From JBBQAA01 sp038254195 (GTDB taxonomy: Bacteria > Actinomycetota > Thermoleophilia > Solirubrobacterales > Solirubrobacteraceae), in contig JBBSGJ010000156.1 in assembly GCA_038254195.1 (NCBI GenBank), positions 1 through 5,447 of the forward strand: a stretch of 5,447 bases of DNA, read 5' to 3'. A model generated the notes under the pieces. It was not told the DNA's origin. It saw only the letters and a list, made by a program, of their open reading frames with translations, and searched no databases. The position numbers and the translations under genes are program-made. Shown one piece after another: positions 4,301 through 5,447 of this stretch (its first letter is position 1; every line of letters begins with the position of its first letter).

Positions 4301-5447
4301 GGCGTGGTGTTCGTTCCCGTCGGGGTCGTTCCGGTCCCCGTCCCCGTGCCCGTGCCCCCCGGCTGGCCGTTCTTGGGCGTGAACTTCCCGACGACGATCG
4401 TGACCGCGGCGCCCTTCTTCACCTTGCCTCCGCTCGCCGGGGTCTGCGAGGTCACCTTGCCGTCCTCGGCGGCCGCCTTCACGGTCTCCATCTGCACCCG
4501 GGTCGTGAACCCGGCGGCGGTGAGCTTGTTCGTGGCGGCGTCGGAGCCCAGCCCGACGACGTCGGGCACGGCGACGTCGGGCACGGCGACGGGCGCCTCG
4601 ATGGCCACGGTGATCGTCACGGTCGTACCCCTGCCCACCGCGGCCCCCGCGGTGGGCGACTGGGCGAGGACCGTCCCCACCGCCTTCGTGCTCTCGAGCT
4701 GGGTCTCCGTCACGGTGAAGCCGCGGCTCTCGAGCTCGGAGCGGGCGCTCGCGCGGTCCTGCCCGATCACGCCGGGGATCGTCACGAGCGCCGGCCCGGT
4801 GGAGACGGTGAGCCTCACGGTGAAGCCGCGTTCGACGCGCTGGCCCACATCGGGCGAGACGGAGACCACGCGGCCCTTGGCCACGCTGCCGGAGGCCGCC
4901 TCCTGCGTGGTCACCTTGAACCCGGCCTTCTTGAGCTGGGCGCGGGCGGAGGCGAGGGTGGCGCCCTGCACGTTCGGCACCGTGGCCTGCCCGGGCCCGG
5001 AGGAGACGACGAGCGAGACGGGCGAGCCCTTCTTGACCTGCTCCCCGGCGAGCGGGTTCTGGCTGATCACCTCGTTGGCTTTCGACGAGCTCGGCCCGGT
5101 GGTGACGGTGACCGTCAGGCCCTCGTTCTGGAGCCGGGTGGTGGCGACCGCCTGCGTGTCGCCGACCACCGTGAGCACCGTCACCTTCTCCGGACGCGTG
5201 AGCAGGTAGGCGGCGACCCCGCCGCCCGCCAGCAGGAGGAGCAGCAGGGCGAGCAGGAGCCAGCGCCGGCGGCGTGAGGGCTCCTCCTCCACGACGACCT
5301 CGTCCAGGGGCGGCTCGTCGGCGGGCGGCGCGACGGGAGGCGGCGTGACGGGGACGAAGGCGGTCGTGTGCGTGGCGCCCGCGCCCAGGCCGGCCCGCAC
5401 CTCCTCCAGGGCGGCGAGAAGTGCGTCGGCGTCGGGGGGACGGCGGA
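4297..5447 (-). CDS. PASTA-domain Ser/Thr protein kinase, C-terminal part (5' end cut off)
   Basis: This is the C-terminal part of a PknB/StkP-type kinase. The frame stays open to the window edge. Its first visible residues RRPPDADALLAALEE (5401-5445) look like the final helix of a kinase domain, so the GTG at 5400 is unlikely to be the real start. Next come a Pro/acidic cytoplasmic linker (VAPPADEPPLDEVVVEEEP), RRRR, one transmembrane helix (about 5200-5262) and four extracellular PASTA repeats: about 4993-5187, 4792-4989, 4597-4791 and 4384-4581. Each has the typical VPxVxG...A...L...GF opening and SPxAGxxVxxG..V ending; the first lacks the usual Pro-x-Val-x-Gly start. A low-complexity Gly-Thr tail closes the protein. 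Known PASTA kinases bind muropeptides or lipid II and regulate wall growth and division. The direct overlap with ddl supports that role. Kinase catalytic residues cannot be checked here. Confidence 0.94.
   Translation of the reverse strand, partial: RRPPDADALLAALEEVRAGLGAGATHTTAFVPVTPPPVAPPADEPPLDEVVVEEEPSRRRRWLLLALLLLLLAGGGVAAYLLTRPEKVTVLTVVGDTQAVATTRLQNEGLTVTVTTGPSSSKANEVISQNPLAGEQVKKGSPVSLVVSSGPGQATVPNVQGATLASARAQLKKAGFKVTTQEAASGSVAKGRVVSVSPDVGQRVERGFTVRLTVSTGPALVTIPGVIGQDRASARSELESRGFTVTETQLESTKAVGTVLAQSPTAGAAVGRGTTVTITVAIEAPVAVPDVAVPDVVGLGSDAATNKLTAAGFTTRVQMETVKAAAEDGKVTSQTPASGGKVKKGAAVTIVVGKFTPKNGQPGGTGTGTGTGTTPTGTNTTP
4327..4356 (-). repeat. Gly-Thr coding hexamer repeat at the kinase C-terminus
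   Basis: The minus strand reads a run of near-identical GGNACN units, giving GTGTGTGTTPTGT at the very end of the PASTA kinase. Such runs vary in length through polymerase slippage. The tail is extracellular and probably flexible. Confidence 0.7.
4561..4590 (-). repeat. Perfect 15-bp tandem duplication inside the PASTA kinase
   Basis: GTCGGGCACGGCGAC occurs twice in direct succession on the plus strand. On the coding strand this doubles VAVPD just before the fourth PASTA repeat (VAVPDVAVPDVVG). It stays in frame and lengthens the linker by five residues. The perfect identity suggests a recent slippage event. Confidence 0.85.

Noticed and set aside
4199..5209. Plus-strand open frame of 336 codons, Val/Thr/Ser/Pro rich
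   Set aside because: It mirrors the PASTA repeats on the opposite strand. The apparent repeats are the reverse complement of PASTA coding sequence.
1..5447. CRISPR array, insertion sequence, tRNA or rRNA
   Set aside because: I found no spaced direct repeats, terminal inverted repeats with a transposase, or cloverleaf and T-loop patterns. The short repeats seen are within coding sequence or GC-rich spacers.

Overview
This is a very GC-rich chromosomal window. Third codon positions are almost all G or C, GTG starts are used, and Ser/Thr kinases sit beside cell-wall genes. That points to an actinobacterium, possibly a deep lineage such as Thermoleophilia; the lineage is an inference. Both ends cut through protein-kinase genes.

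Layout: (1) 1-1097 (+): the 3' part of a membrane Ser/Thr kinase, running from the catalytic loop through a transmembrane helix to a discoidin-like ectodomain. (2) 1180-1599 (-): a small membrane-protein ORF whose last ~24 codons look non-native, possibly a broken gene. (3) 1741-2442 (-): an intact TenA/thiaminase II gene for thiamin-pyrimidine salvage. (4) 2447-2540 (-): its TPP riboswitch. The 3' half is clear and contains the tenA Shine-Dalgarno, but the pyrimidine-sensing 5' half looks damaged. (5) 2511-2930 (+): a heavily degraded SAM-methyltransferase pseudogene, legible only as five short collinear pieces with four frame changes. (6) 2931-3102: no supportable gene. (7) 3103-3198 (-): a 31-codon ORF for an amphipathic, Arg-tailed peptide. 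(8) 3305-4300 (-): D-alanine--D-alanine ligase. (9) 4297-5447 (-): the C-terminal part of a PASTA-repeat Ser/Thr kinase whose stop overlaps the ddl start (GTGA).

The right-hand genes form a cell-wall unit. The PASTA kinase probably senses peptidoglycan fragments outside the cell, and Ddl makes the D-Ala-D-Ala end of the precursor; the 4-bp overlap suggests coupled translation. The middle is a decay zone: a pseudogene, a probably eroded riboswitch and a possibly truncated membrane gene surround an intact tenA. I see no new multi-gene defence or mobile system. The most interesting items are the damaged riboswitch next to the pseudogene and the unannotated 31-aa ORF.
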